From the NCBI GenBank assembly GCA_016808115.1, contig JAEQBH010009450.1, forward strand, positions 1 to 64,000: a stretch of 64,000 nucleotides of DNA, written 5' to 3'. Position 1 is the first letter of the stretch; every line of letters starts with the position of its first letter. The stretch is from Tetrastigma voinierianum. Lineage: Eukaryota; Streptophyta; Magnoliopsida; Vitales; Vitaceae. Below the pieces are notes generated by a model, which worked only from the letters and a program-made list of their open reading frames with translations, did no database searches and was not told the DNA's origin. Position numbers and translations under genes: made by a program. This document shows positions 23,632 through 33,959 of the stretch, piece after piece.

Positions 23632-24944
23632 TGAGATGAGTATACTTTATACTCCTTTTATCCCTATGTTTTGTGTGTTATTTTTGTAGTTTTTAGTTAT
23701 AATAAGTGTTTTAATGTTCGAAATGCTTATTTTTTTGTGTAGGTAATCCCTTGGGAGAAATGGATGAAAACGAGACAAGAACCAAGCAATTGGACAAGGA
23801 ATGAAGAAGTTATGCAAGTTGCAGTTATGGTCCCGTCCACAACAATTTATGGTCACAACGTGACAAAGAGCATGAAAGTTGTAGTAGCAGTTAACGTCGT
23901 GACGTGGAGCCTTGACGTCGCAATGTAATGAGCATTCCAACATCACACTACCCCACACGCCATGACGTTGTCATCGCGATGTCGCAACATTGTCATCGCT
24001 ACGTTGTCATCGAGATGTCATGTTCGTGACACTGTTACAGCCCATTCAGCTATTTTCTAGAAACCTATAAAGGGAGCCTTGGGCTGATTGGGAGGTGCTT
24101 GGTGACATCTGGGCGGCTGTTGGCAGGAGATGAGGCTTTGTAGAAGAAGATGGAGGGATGAGAGGGATTTTCGCTCAATTTGTTTATTCACTCCCTACAT
24201 CTCGGTTTTTAACTATTTTCATGGATGTAACTTCTTTTCCGGTTATGTTTTAGTTAGTTTTCTCAGGGCTTAGATGTAATCAAGAGACCTTTGTATGAAT
24301 CTTTCTTAATCTCAGTTGATCTATTTTATTTTCATACATATGTTGAGTAGTTCATTTTTATCTTAATTAATGTGGGTGATTGGCCAATACTTGCATGATG
24401 TGTGGTTCAATTCAAGACCTGAGAAGTGAGAATTGAATTAAACCATGGATGAATTACTATTTAATTTTCATGAGATAGAGATATAAGTGAGATTAGGTGT
24501 GGTATTGGGGTTTCTTGAGTGTGTTGCCTTCCTAGGGTTTTGGGGTTGAGTAGAGATGCAAATACAAAATCCTAGGGAGTGGAGATTGTGAATTATCAAG
24601 GGTGACAATTACAATGCTGAAATTACCATCGACATAATGAGCCCGAACATTAGAATTGAAATTTGGGTTAAGAGGTTCATATAAGGAGCTTGGATTAGTG
24701 AAATCTTTGGAGTTTAGTCTTGAGTCTTTGTTAAATTAGGATTCTTACATGTTAGTTTAGTTAAATTTGTGTCTTTTCACAGGATTTTTCCATCATCGAA
24801 TAGAGCCTAAAAATTTAAAATAGAATAGGTAATTAATATCGATCCTCATGAGACGATACTCTTACTTTCGCTATTACTTAAACCTGACGCATGCACTTGT
24901 ACATGAGGCATTCTTATTTTCATATACACGTTTCATGCCTATCA
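23632..24944 (+). repeat. G2 3' LTR (1313 bp)
   Basis: Collinear with 18971-20292. The terminal hairpin is preserved with one mismatch, and a 2-base insertion lies at the very start (TGAGATGAG against TGATGAG). It carries a longer CG repeat block than the 5' copy (23895-24035: GACGTTGTCATCGCGATGTC and variants). It ends ATGCCTATCA. Confidence 0.93.
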
Positions 24945-25251
24945 CTAAACACTGAAATATCGAAGCTCTCCTCCAACTAGAAGTCATGCCTCAAGTAATT
25001 TATGTTGCCTTTAATAGGTAGGGCAGTGCATGGGAAGCGCAAACTTTAGGGTGCAGTGGGAGACGGGAGAGATGGTTGAGGAGCCTGAGTAGGCCTCCTC
25101 GACTGCAACTATGTAGGTATGGGTCAAACCTGTCACTGCATAGGCCTATAATGCTCTCTACTCAAAGCACTGGTGGAAGAGGGAGGTGTGGGAGAAGGCA
25201 ACTCCTTTCTTACGAAGCTCCGAGGGTAGATGCCCTTTTAGATTGAACCAT
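24945..25251 (-). pseudogene. G1 ORF3, N-terminal part
   Basis: The likely start ATG is at 25251-25249 on the minus strand (MVQSKRASTLGAS then a stop). Serine/proline-rich residues typical of the N-terminus of these third ORFs follow, and the reading passes into 18970 once G2 is removed. A minus-strand TATA box (CTCTATAAAATAAC) lies about 95 bases upstream. The domain assignment rests mainly on the downstream part. Confidence 0.5.
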
Positions 25252-25336
25252 GGCTAGAGAAGGGGATTGAGGCTGCAAACTCTACCGTAACAAACAAGGG
25301 TGATTGGAATGTGAACACTGACTACTAAAGTGGTAG

Positions 25337-25560
25337 TTATTTTATAGAGTTTCAGGTGACTTTTGGCATTCAGCGCAATTTTAGCAGCGGCTTTTGGTGA
25401 CTGTGAAAATTTCTTAACATACGAAAGTGGCTACGAAAATTTTGTTGTGGCTTAGAGTGGTTGTGAAAATTAGGGTTTCCCCTTTTTCGATTCCAATTCC
25501 CTCTCAACCTTCCTTGTTCAATTCAAAACTTATTTAAGGCTTTGAGAGAGCCCCTAAAAC
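25337..25560 (-). promoter_or_regulatory. LTR-like stretch upstream of G1 ORF3
   Basis: The stretch repeats the vocabulary of the G1 LTR (15720-16080) in the same orientation: GTGACTGTGAAAATTTC, AGTGGCTACGAAAATTTTG and GAGTGGTTGTGAAAATT. The LTR has CGCAGTCA..., GTGCAAAAATTTC and AGTGGCTACAAAA. A minus-strand TATA box (CTCTATAAAATAAC, 25350-25337) sits on the ORF3 side, as in the LTR. I infer an internal promoter for ORF3. Confidence 0.5.
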
Positions 25561-25830
25561 ATCCCAAAATCAACCTACCATTCAATAAGATCATGTATAG
25601 TAATGAGGGATATGAGTTACCTCAATCGAGAAATGGGCTCACCTTAGGTGTTGCCTGCGTAGTCGGAATGGAAACCATGGAAAGAAAATAAGAGGATGAC
25701 TCAAACTAAACAAGACTAAAGCAAATAAAAGAAACAAAATAACTAAAAAAATGGAAATAAAGTAAAGTAATATGCTTAAGTTGCCTCCCAAGAAGTGATT
25801 AGTTTCACGTCTTTAGCTAGATATCTCTAA
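25561..25830 (-). other. G1 spacer with GTTGCCTCCC box
   Basis: Non-coding. TTAAGTTGCCTCCCAAGAAG at about 25777-25796 recurs with small changes at 33791 (G3) and 51750 (A), each time just downstream of the last gag/pol codons in the element's own direction. A-rich sequence precedes it in all three. Confidence 0.6.
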
Positions 25831-26201
25831 ACTCCCTTATGGTGGTTCGAAGATGGTTGTTTCCTTATCCGTTCCTCTGGCTACTGCATCATTATAGTCG
25901 ATCTTTAAGAACACTTCTTCCTTATACCCATCCTCATCCGAGTGTCTTATGGCTTTGAAGACGTGGAAGGTCACCTTTTCCTCTTGTACCCTCAACTTTA
26001 GCTCTCCTTCTAAAATCCATGAGAGCTCTTCCGGTGGCTAAGAATGGTCTGCTAAGAATAATTGGGATCTCTTTGTCATTCTCCATGTCTAATACAATGA
26101 AATATGTTGGAAAGATAAATTTGTCCACTTTGATCATTCTCGATAATGCCTCTCTAGTACTTGAGGATTTTATACTTTAGTTGTAGAGTCAGAGTAGTGG
26201 G
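25831..26201 (-). pseudogene. G1 protease, C-terminal part
   Basis: On the minus strand from 26201: TTLTLQL, then [26 protein letters not shown] and [20 protein letters not shown], the Athila-type gag-protease C-terminal block. [20 protein letters not shown] continues in another frame to about 25850. The N-terminal half, with the active-site DLGAS, is at 58958-59133. G3 is inserted exactly between SEARPT and TLTLQL. RT does not follow: the GTTGCCTCCC box comes next, so G1 is a gag-protease element. Confidence 0.88.
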
Positions 26202-27475
26202 TGATAGGCGATTACGTGATTATGTTTTTATGGATATGTAATAAGAAGTGCAATTTGCCTAATCGCGCAAGTATACGCTTGTCAAGTAATAAAGTGTACC
26301 TAAGTACGGATATCTATCCAAAAGGAAAAACGTTAATCGTAGTATGCTAATTACCAAAATTATAATACTTCTTTAATATTCAAACTGACAATCGTGATGG
26401 CTAAGTGGGAATAAAGGCAGATTAAACTACTACTAATGTAATTGTGTGCTTGAATGGGAGTAGTCAAAAGGGTGCAAATAGGTTAAGGTGTTGGAGTTGT
26501 TGGACAATCCTACTATGTAATGTTGCGGTTCTATTCCATTATTTAGTATATATGTTCTCCAAGACGGCTCTTATCTATTATAATTAAAGCCTTTCTCAAG
26601 GTCATTTAACTTTCCACTATCACTAGGTTTTCTTGCTCCTTGGCTCCTTGATCATTAAAGGTGCATGGAATGAAAGAGCTCTCAAGCCTCTAATTATTGA
26701 TAATCCTATATTACCAAGTTTATTAGGATTAACCCAACTATATCTAATTCTGCGTTAAACTACTCCAAGATCTTACAAAGAACCACTCACATATTAAGAT
26801 TGATCATAAATTAATATGTTGATTTCAACCAAGCATGAGTTAATGATAAAACAAATATATATAAGATAATAGAATTAGGAAAGGTTAACACTTTAACATC
26901 GTATTCATGTCCAAATCACTACCAACACCCTAAACCACGAAATTAGAACCTCATGATGTTCTGTTCCATTACAATTGAAAAGCAAGACATAATAATAAGG
27001 ATAGAGAAAACTTCAAAGAATGAAGAAATGACGGTCTCCTGGATTCTTCAAGTCTCTCTCTCTAAGATAGGTCTTCAAGTCTCCTTTCCTTTGTTCCAGA
27101 TCTAAGTTCCTCAAACCCTAGCACTACAAACGATTTTTGAAACCTCAAAATTGGATTCTCCCATTCCTTTTATAGCTTCTTCACGAGATAAGGTTTGTTA
27201 AGTCTTTCTTGCAACGTTGGGACATCGCAACGTTGTGACGTCGCGACGTTGGAAAGTTATGACATTAAGGCGTCGCGACGTTGAACATTGAATTTACGCA
27301 CGATCTTCTCGAGGACTCCTCTGAGGCTTCATTTTCTAGCATTTTTCAATATTTTCCTACAAACCCAATAAAACTAAATATTAGAAAAGTAATCAAAACA
27401 AGGTCATATATATATGAAAGCCAGTCAGTCTAGCTAAATCCTGGGTTTGTAATGAGTGTTTTAGGACACTCATCA
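26202..27475 (-). repeat. G3 3' LTR (1274 bp)
   Basis: Starts TGATGAGTGTCCTAAAACAC on the minus strand at 27475 and ends at TG/CA position 26202. A minus-strand TATA box GCTATAAAAGG lies at about 27180-27168, with CG-palindrome repeats (CAACGTTGTGACGTCGCGAC and similar) at 27210-27290. AAGTATACGCTTGTCAAGTAATAAAGTG near 26270 resembles the corresponding part of the G1 LTR, so the families are related. The hairpin ATGAGTGT/ACACTCAT is at 27452-27473. Confidence 0.85.
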
Positions 27476-27500
27476 CACCCCCAAACTTAACTTCTTGCTT
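27476..27500 (-). promoter_or_regulatory. G3 polypurine tract
   Basis: On the minus strand AAGTTAAGTTTGGGGGTG ends directly at the LTR start. This is the classic plus-strand primer of Athila-like elements. Confidence 0.85.
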
Positions 27501-28640
27501 GTCCCCAAGCAAGAAACAGACTCTGAACCAGACACACAAGAAAATAACATACTAAACTCAATGACACGAGGGTGATGCACATGTTGCCAAAAGGAAGGAT
27601 CAAAATGAATCGAACTCACAAATCTTGCCCTTTGTTTTTAATTTTAGAGGATCATTAAGGTTGTTCGACTTTCAAAAGAAATTCGATTGAACAGTTCCAG
27701 TTGACAAGTGACTCACCTCTTAGGTTTTTGATGGCCTTTCCCAAGAAGTCTATGTGCATTTGATGCATTATCAACTTGCCTATTTGGGAGAGTCTAACTA
27801 CAAAAGGATAAGAACGCACCATTTTTATTCACACTACCCTACCTACTCATGAACGAATTCCTAGTGCCCGTAAGTTTAGTTGAGTGTTCTGCAGCGGGGT
27901 CGTTGGTGACTCCGCTATAGTTGGTTAAGGGTACCATGCATTCGAGTTCCTCGAACTTCACGAGCAGCTCCACACCCAAACCTGGGGCCCTAGAACGTGG
28001 GATACTTCCATCCTCTGTCCCTGTAGCGGGCGGTGAGTCGATGGCTCCACGCGATTAAGCGTGGGCATTAGAAGCTTTAAAAATTTCGGTTTGTGCGGAG
28101 ATTCCTGCTAAGTCCACTTATTCTATTCACCTTTCTTTCTTTTTTCTTTTTTCTTTTTCTTTTTGTCATTTTCTCTTTTCTCTTTTCCTTTTTTCCTTTT
28201 TTTTTTTTTTTGGGCTCAATGGCAATCCTCTTTTCTCTGATGTCCCATCAGCAGGTGTTTACAAACACCCGAGGTTCGTTGAAACGTTAATGATGCAGGT
28301 CGAGCCTGGCATACCTTGGAATCCACATGAGTGTGGTAGACTACTTTGGAATTGGTTTCTTGAACACGAGAGGTGACTCACTATGTCATCCCTACCTATC
28401 CAAGCAAGTAATTCCTGAGCATCTAACAACCTAAGGATCCTTTCTTGTTATGTGCATTGTGTGTTTTGAAATTTTAGAGAGGTCAAAAAGATCCTTTATT
28501 GGCAATCATGGCATCACTCACACATACTACCTAACACGACCCTAAAACTTGAAATTAAACTAAGACAACCTAACACACAAACCTAAACGAAATCTGTGAA
28601 AGTACAAACATAAACATAAACCTAAACACATCTAAACAAT
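27501..28640 (-). other. G3 3' non-coding region with conserved box
   Basis: A conserved box lies at 27893-27934; read on the minus strand it is GGTACCCTTAACCAACTATA, then GCGGAGTCACCAACGACCCC. It is nearly identical to the G2 box at 22472. A long polypyrimidine tract (purine on the coding strand) lies at 28130-28211. No coding similarity was found. Confidence 0.75.
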
Positions 28641-29930
28641 GAACATAAACATATCTAAACAATGAACATCAACATAAACATAAACATAACTCAACCCCCA
28701 TAGACCCTCCTCCCCCCAAAGAAAAAAAGAAAAAAAGAATGGACAATGTCGCATTGGCAAGAAAATAAAAGAAGGAGGGGAACTCCCCTGTCGATCCCAG
28801 GGATCACTGCGGTGGTGGTGGTGGCAAATGGAAGGCAAGCAGCTAGGAGAGCTTCTGCTGGATGACCTACTAGTTGCGGAGGACTGTGCGCATGTCGGCC
28901 TAGAGTGCATCCATGTCCTAGCTCATGGTGGCCCAATTCTCCTGGGTCTCATCCCAGAACACATCAAATATAGAAGTGAGGTCCTAAACCTAGTCCTCTA
29001 GGGTAGGAGAAGGACTAGGGACATCCGGCGCGGCGGGAGGTGGTGGATGGGGTGGATGGGAGATGGAAGGTTAGTCGACCTCACCCGGGGTCTCCTCACG
29101 CATGCTAAACAAAGTTTGGTATGCTATCAACTCCTCCTCATCCAAAGGTTCATGACCCGAGTTATAAACCGCCTTGGAACGAGGAACGCCCGGCTTATCT
29201 TTCTTAACAACAATGGCCTTAATAAGATGGATCCATGCCTTATTATCCTCTAGTGGCACCCCTACATTCTTGTATAGGCCATAGATGAGAAAGGGGTGCC
29301 CGAGGTTCATTTTGGCTTATGGCGTCCTCTATGACCTGACTGACATCAAACGGGATGTCCTGAATGATGGAAAAAAATTCAGGCAATGCACCACGTTTCG
29401 CGAGTCACACCATAAACATTCTTAAATCGGAATGAGACGAGAGGTAATAAAATGGTGCCACACCTTAGGTATATAAGCCAAGTGTTTGGCCTTGAAGTGC
29501 ATGGCGTCCCCCTCATTGTTTAATTTCCACTAGCCCTGCCCATTTGTGAGTATCCTAAGGACTTCCGAGTAGTTAGGGTTTTCATGAAGCTGATCATAGG
29601 CCTCGGGGTTAACCGGCTCAAGGTTGTAATAGCGATTGATAGACTTCGCACTGAAGTCTACCAACACCCCATAGACTCGGACCTTCTTGAGCACATGAGC
29701 TGCTAGGTTGGCGTAGAATTCCCACACAACCATCGAGGCAGCCGACCTTGGGGGTTGGCATAATGCACCCCCACCCATTTCTAGCTATGGTTTTGTGGAA
29801 AAAATCGTCGGGGTGTTGGAATCCCTTCTCCTTAATGAAGGAGCGATTGGCGAGATGGTGGGAACTTCTCGGCCAGAGACTTTCGTGTTTCAATTTATCG
29901 TGATCATAGGCCGGGGAGGGGTGTATTGCT
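28640..29930 (-). pseudogene. G3 ORF3 (plant transposon protein type)
   Basis: Read from 29893 leftwards: RSFIKEKGFQHPDDF, then ARNGWG, MVVWEFYANLAAHVLKKVRV, VDFSAKSINRYYNL and VWHHFITSRLIPI. LGHPFLIYGLYKNVGVPLED follows at about 29310-29250. These are the hallmarks of the putative plant transposon protein domain (REFYANL, FS..AINR, LITaLC..AGVP). A proline-rich patch (29060-28990) and a short C-terminal part follow with stops. The position between pol and 3' LTR is that of the env-like ORF of Athila, but I see no signal peptide or membrane segment here. Confidence 0.8.
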
Positions 29931-30148
29931 TGGAATTATTTTAGACTCATTTTCACTTTTGTAGCTCAACATTAAGCACAGGCTAGGGATCGTTGTTGGA
30001 TGAACTTAAAGGCGAAAAGAACTCTAGTAGGCTTCCACACCCCTAGTGGGATTACACTCTACCAAAATACCCATAGGAAGGTGTAGCTTACCAGTCGGGG
30101 ATAGTGTACCGTACATGTATGGCGGCAAGGCGTATCACGAGCACCAAG
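29931..30148. other. Junction between G3 ORF3 and T1
   Basis: GC-richer sequence of about 220 bases with no recognised coding match. It may be upstream ORF3 sequence of G3 or the true left edge of T1. Confidence 0.4.
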
Positions 30149-31295
30149 TGTCACATTATAGTATTTAGGAGTTATATAGGAAATTATAAATTATGGAACC
30201 GAAGATTTGTGGTACTAGAACAAGAGGATAAAGTGTAATTGCCATAAAGGATGAAAATCATTAAACAAGATGAAGATGGGCCATAATACAAATAAAATAA
30301 GTTGATTTGCAAAATTAAAAGGATGAAGGACTTAATGGCAATTAAGGTAAATATTAGTATATAAAAGAGGTGAGACAAAAGCCAAAAATTAAAAAGCCTC
30401 ATTTTGGTCTCACAAAAGCTAGGGTTCACGTTTTGGTGAGGAGAAGAGAGAAAAGAGGAGGAAGAAGAGGAAGAAGAAGGAGAAGGAGAAAAATACCAGA
30501 ACCAAGGTATGTTTTGTCTTGGAATCAAGTGTATTTTGAATTCCTAAGGTTTTGGTTTGGAGAATAGTTGTTCCTTTGTCTAGGGTTTTGGAAGAGATCA
30601 CCCAAACCCTAGATTTTTGTTGGGATTATGAGGGTAAAACCCCAATTGGTGGAAAATAAGCATGGAATCATCATATTTATATGATTCTTAGAAGAATTGG
30701 TGGACCTTTGGGTGAATTCATAAGATTTTCATCTAGGGTTTTGTAATATGAGTTTCAAATCACCAATTCAAGTATTGTGAAGTTGTTTTGGATGATTTCC
30801 ATGATGATTTTTAAATTATTAAGGAATGGAAGTTATAGGAGGAGAGTTATGGTACAAAAAGTGGCAAAGAAACCGTCTGGGAAAATTCCGGTGTCTGGAA
30901 TGCGGTGCGAGGGGTTGTGCCAGTACAGCCACGAGAGGCCAACACATGCTGGAGTACGGGTTGGACTGTAGCGATACGAGGCTAACAGAATGCAACCTGT
31001 ATCGGTACAGGTCCAAGGTGTACCAGTACAAGTGTGCCCAAAATGCCTAGATTGTGTAGTTTGTGTATTTAAGCCTAAATTTATGCACCGTTAGTATTGG
31101 AACCTTATTAAATGATTAGGCGATTAATATGTCGTCATATACGTTTGAGTGTGTAGGCTAAAAGAAAAAGCGGGAAAGGTGGTGGAATCGTGCTCCAGTT
31201 GAAGTAAGCGAGAAAATGTGAGTGTTCTAAACCTATTTTCTCAAATACTAGTGTATTATTATTATAAAAATTTGTTTTTTACATTGGTATTTAAT

Positions 31296-31475
31296 GGTTT
31301 TGAGTTGGAAAACCATTTTTTTTCAAACTAAAGAAAGCAAACCAAATAAGCAAATGGTTTTGAATTATTAAACCATTTTTCAAGCAAGCAAGCAAGTAAG
31401 CAAATGGTTTTTGAATTATTAAACCATGTTTCGAGCAAGCAAGAAAGCAATGGTTTTAAATTGTAGAACCATATT
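31296..31475 (+). repeat. Four tandem hairpin units in T1
   Basis: AATGGTTTT(N)AAACCATT-type units start at about 31290, 31354, 31403 and 31449. The clearest is AAATGGTTTTGAATTATTAA then ACCATTTTTC. They are separated by AAGCAAGCAAGCAAG spacers of 20-30 bases. Each arm pair (TGGTTT/AAACCA) can fold. Confidence 0.7.
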
Positions 31476-31879
31476 CAAAAGCGAAACAATAAAAGAATAT
31501 TTGTGAAAGCAGGCTACTTAAAATCCCTAGTTCTAAGCAAAGCAAGCCTAGGTCGGTATTCCATCGTGCATTGGTGTTAGGATATCAAACATGCATTTTA
31601 GTTTTTGCACGGTAAGCCAAATATAGGTCATGCATCATGGCATTTAAAAGAAGACGTGGCGCGTGCGGGAGTATATAAGGTTAAGGCTCTAACGCGAGTG
31701 GTGTGGCGACCTGAGGTCAATTCCACCATATTTACGGAAAAGGTGATGTGGACTGGGAGTCCTTCCCACGACGCGGTCGATCTTAAGCTCCGTGATCACT
31801 AGGGTCTGACAAGCAAGTATGGGCCTCCAGGTGGTTGATGTTTTATAAGCATGATCATACAGTTTTGAAAAATCAACCA

Positions 31880-32070
31880 TTGGTGCCGCGGTTGAGCACG
31901 GGCTCAGTACCAGAGATTTGATGCAGTTGAGCCCGAACTCAGTAGAGATTTAAAAGCAAACGGTTGAGCACAGGCTCCCGTTTTTATTTCAAAACGTTCG
32001 ATTAAGTCCAGGCTCTCGTGGTTATTTTTAAAGAAATCGGTTGGGCCCAAGGCTCCCGTATTTATAAAAA
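31880..32070 (+). repeat. Tandem repeat of GGTTGAGCACGGGCTC units
   Basis: Five diverged copies: GGTTGAGCACGGGCTCAGTA (31890), AGTTGAGCCCGAACTCAGTA (31925), GGTTGAGCACAGGCTCCCGT (31962), CGATTAAGTCCAGGCTCTCG (31999) and GGTTGGGCCCAAGGCTCCCG (32039). Spacing is 35-40 bases. Confidence 0.7.
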
Positions 32071-32929
32071 GTTTTGAGAAACTTTTTAAAGCAACAGATT
32101 TGCGAAATGTTTTGCTGTTTTTGAAGCAAAGTTTATAAAAGTTTTTACTCAAAGCTTTTAAAGCAAGCAAGGTAAAAAGCAAGCAAGCAAGAGGAATTGA
32201 GAAAAGTTTTATAAGCTTTTAAAGAAAAGCAAAACAAACAAGCAAGTATTAAAGGTTTTATAAACTTTTAAAAGCAGTAAATCTAATGACAAGTCTGAAG
32301 TTTTAGAAACTTTAAAGTAAGGAAGCAAGGCTTACGGAAAATAATTAAAAGAGAGTTTCTGAGTTTTGAGATATTTTTCAAAAGTAAACATTTTATAAAG
32401 CATACACTCAACTGGCTTGTTTAGCTCATTATTTTGTGTTTAAAACTATTTTCCGGTCCTGTGTGTGGGCACTCGGTTGGAGGCAGTTAAGGATTCTCGA
32501 CATTTGTGCAAGTGCTATAATTAATAATATTTTTGTAAGAATATACTTTGAATTTGTATAATGGAAGATATGTATGTACATAGTGTAGTTTTGTGAAAAT
32601 GTAAGAGAGAATATTCTTTGGTTGCCATATTTGGAAAAATGTGTAAGTTATTGTATGCGAGATTTGGAGTTATCTTATGTCACGGTAGTCATCTTTGTTC
32701 GGGGTTTTCTGTGCGAATTTTACCAAATCCACAGGTTGGTAAGAAAGAAGAATTTTATCTGGGGTTCAAGCAAGCAATATGGCTTAAGCTTCACGGGAAT
32801 TTCTAGTCGTTGGTGCGGTGGGAAGTGTGGGTGCTTGGCTGCGCCAGCCGTGTAGGGGTGGGGGTGTGAAAGAAGCACCCCGAAACTCACTTTCGGGACA
32901 ACTAAACGAACCGCCGCGGGCACTAAAGT

Positions 32930-33240
32930 TGGATGGTGGTCTTGATGGAAGACAAATGGGGCCAGAACCCCCAACCAACCCTAGGGTACCTGCTAGGACA
33001 CAAACAGCCCGAGAAGCGGAGCGTTAGGATGAGATCGAGGACCTTAGGCGGGCTAAAAAATCGTACTGAAGAGGTCTTGAATGACGGTGGACCTAGGGTT
33101 TGCGGAGCTAGGATGTGCCTAAGGCTTTGGAGGCTGCTAGGGATGACTTGGATGAGCATTGGGAGAGCTTTGGACGGGATTTAGCCAGAGTACCTGCAAA
33201 ATATCGAGAGCACATTAGGGTTTTCAAAGTGACGGAGGCA
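32930..33240 (+). pseudogene. T1 gag-leader-like remnant
   Basis: The plus strand reads PTNPRVPARTQTAREAER, DEIEDLRRAKKSY and, after frameshifts and stops, ARDDLDEHWESFGRDLARVP with KYREHI. The charged, coiled-coil-like composition recalls the N-terminus of Tekay/Del gag, but no gag domain is reached. A low-confidence call based on composition and position. Confidence 0.3.
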
Positions 33241-33259
33241 AGATTATGAACGTTTCTGT

Positions 33260-33575
33260 TCATAAAAATAGGGCAATGTCGTGAAGTTCCCGAGAGTTTT
33301 ATTTTCAACGTCGCGACGTTGGGGCCAATGTCGCGACGTTGTAGAGAGGCTTGATTTTCAACGTGCCAACGTTGAATCCAACGTCACGACGTTCTCGAGA
33401 GGTATTATTTCAACGTCACAACGGTAGAAACCAACGTCACGACGTTCCCGAGAGGTATATTTTCAACGTCGCGACGTTAGAAACCAACGTCGCAACGTTC
33501 CAGAGAAGTATATTTTCAACGTTGCGACGTTGAGTTCCAACGTCGCGATGTTCCCGAGACCAACAACCAGGAAAT
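33260..33575. repeat. Tandem array of CAACGTCGCGACGTT palindromes
   Basis: About five units of roughly 52 bp, each with two 15-base palindromes of the form CAACGTCGCGACGTT (33308, 33330 and onward). They are separated by GAAACC and CCCGAGAGGTATATTTT. The same palindrome occurs in the G3 LTR at 27210-27290, so the array belongs to G3's internal LTR-like stretch upstream of ORF3. Confidence 0.9.
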
Positions 33576-33955
33576 TTTACATAAATTTTTTAAGTGTAGA
33601 AAACTCCCTGCATTCAGCTCTACTCCTCCTAAAGCTTGCATAAAGATTTCCATGCTATCTCTCTTTCGCCACGGTAACCTCGGAACCTCGAAACCTACAA
33701 CACAAATACATCAAAATTAAAACAAGAAAAATCAAAACTAGTAAACTTAAAACAAGAAAAACTGATGACCAAAATAATTTAAAGGCTTAGGTTGCCTCCC
33801 AAGTAGCGGCTTGTTTACTATCGTTAGCTCGACTAAGCTATGTCTCCCTAACTGGTGCCCAACCACAGACAACTTCTGTCTAACAAAAATTGCGTGATCC
33901 TAAGCATTGCTTATGTTGGCTTCAAACTTATGGTGGACTTATGCTTCTCGAATTG
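33576..33955 (-). other. G3 spacer with GTTGCCTCCC box
   Basis: Non-coding, A-rich, then AGGTTGCCTCCCAAGTAGCG at 33790. This box also follows gag/pol in G1 (25783) and A (51750). The integrase C-terminus begins directly to the right. Confidence 0.6.
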
Positions 33956-33959
33956 ACCG

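Larger units (their letters stand above)
18971..24944 (+). mobile_element. G2: complete pol-less gypsy element
   Basis: Two collinear LTRs, 18971-20292 and 23632-24944, bound a 3.3-kb interior. The primer-site-like AGTTTTTAAGCGTTGTTGCC follows the 5' LTR and the polypurine tract ACATTTGGGGG precedes the 3' LTR. Flanks TTAAA and CTAAA form a 4/5 target duplication. Removing G2 joins G1 ORF3 as GGTCTTTAAA and CACTGAAATA. Only a gag remnant is coded; no RT or integrase is present, so transposition would have depended on another element. Confidence 0.9.
30149..33240 (+). mobile_element. T1: long-LTR gypsy insertion (LTR and leader)
   Basis: Sequence unlike G3 separates ORF3 from the G3 palindromic array. 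It starts TGTCACATTATAGTATTTAG at 30149 and has a plus-strand purine-rich leader (AGAAGAGGAAGAAGAAGGAG, 30445-30490). It contains tandem hairpins and AAGCAAGC repeats, and GC-rich stretches like those of Tekay/Del LTRs (GATGTGGACTGGGAGTCC near 31745). GGGTGGGGGTGTGA near 32855 may mark the LTR end. No primer site or pol was found, so this is a truncated element or a large solo LTR. The right edge is approximate. Confidence 0.5.

Noticed and set aside
28093..28290. Hydrophobic plus-strand frame rich in Phe/Leu
   Set aside because: It is the translation of a CT-rich low-complexity tract conserved as a non-coding landmark in the gypsy families.
33260..33575. CRISPR-like array of palindromic repeats
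   Set aside because: Spacers are themselves repeated, the setting is a plant retrotransposon, and the same palindrome occurs in the G3 LTR.
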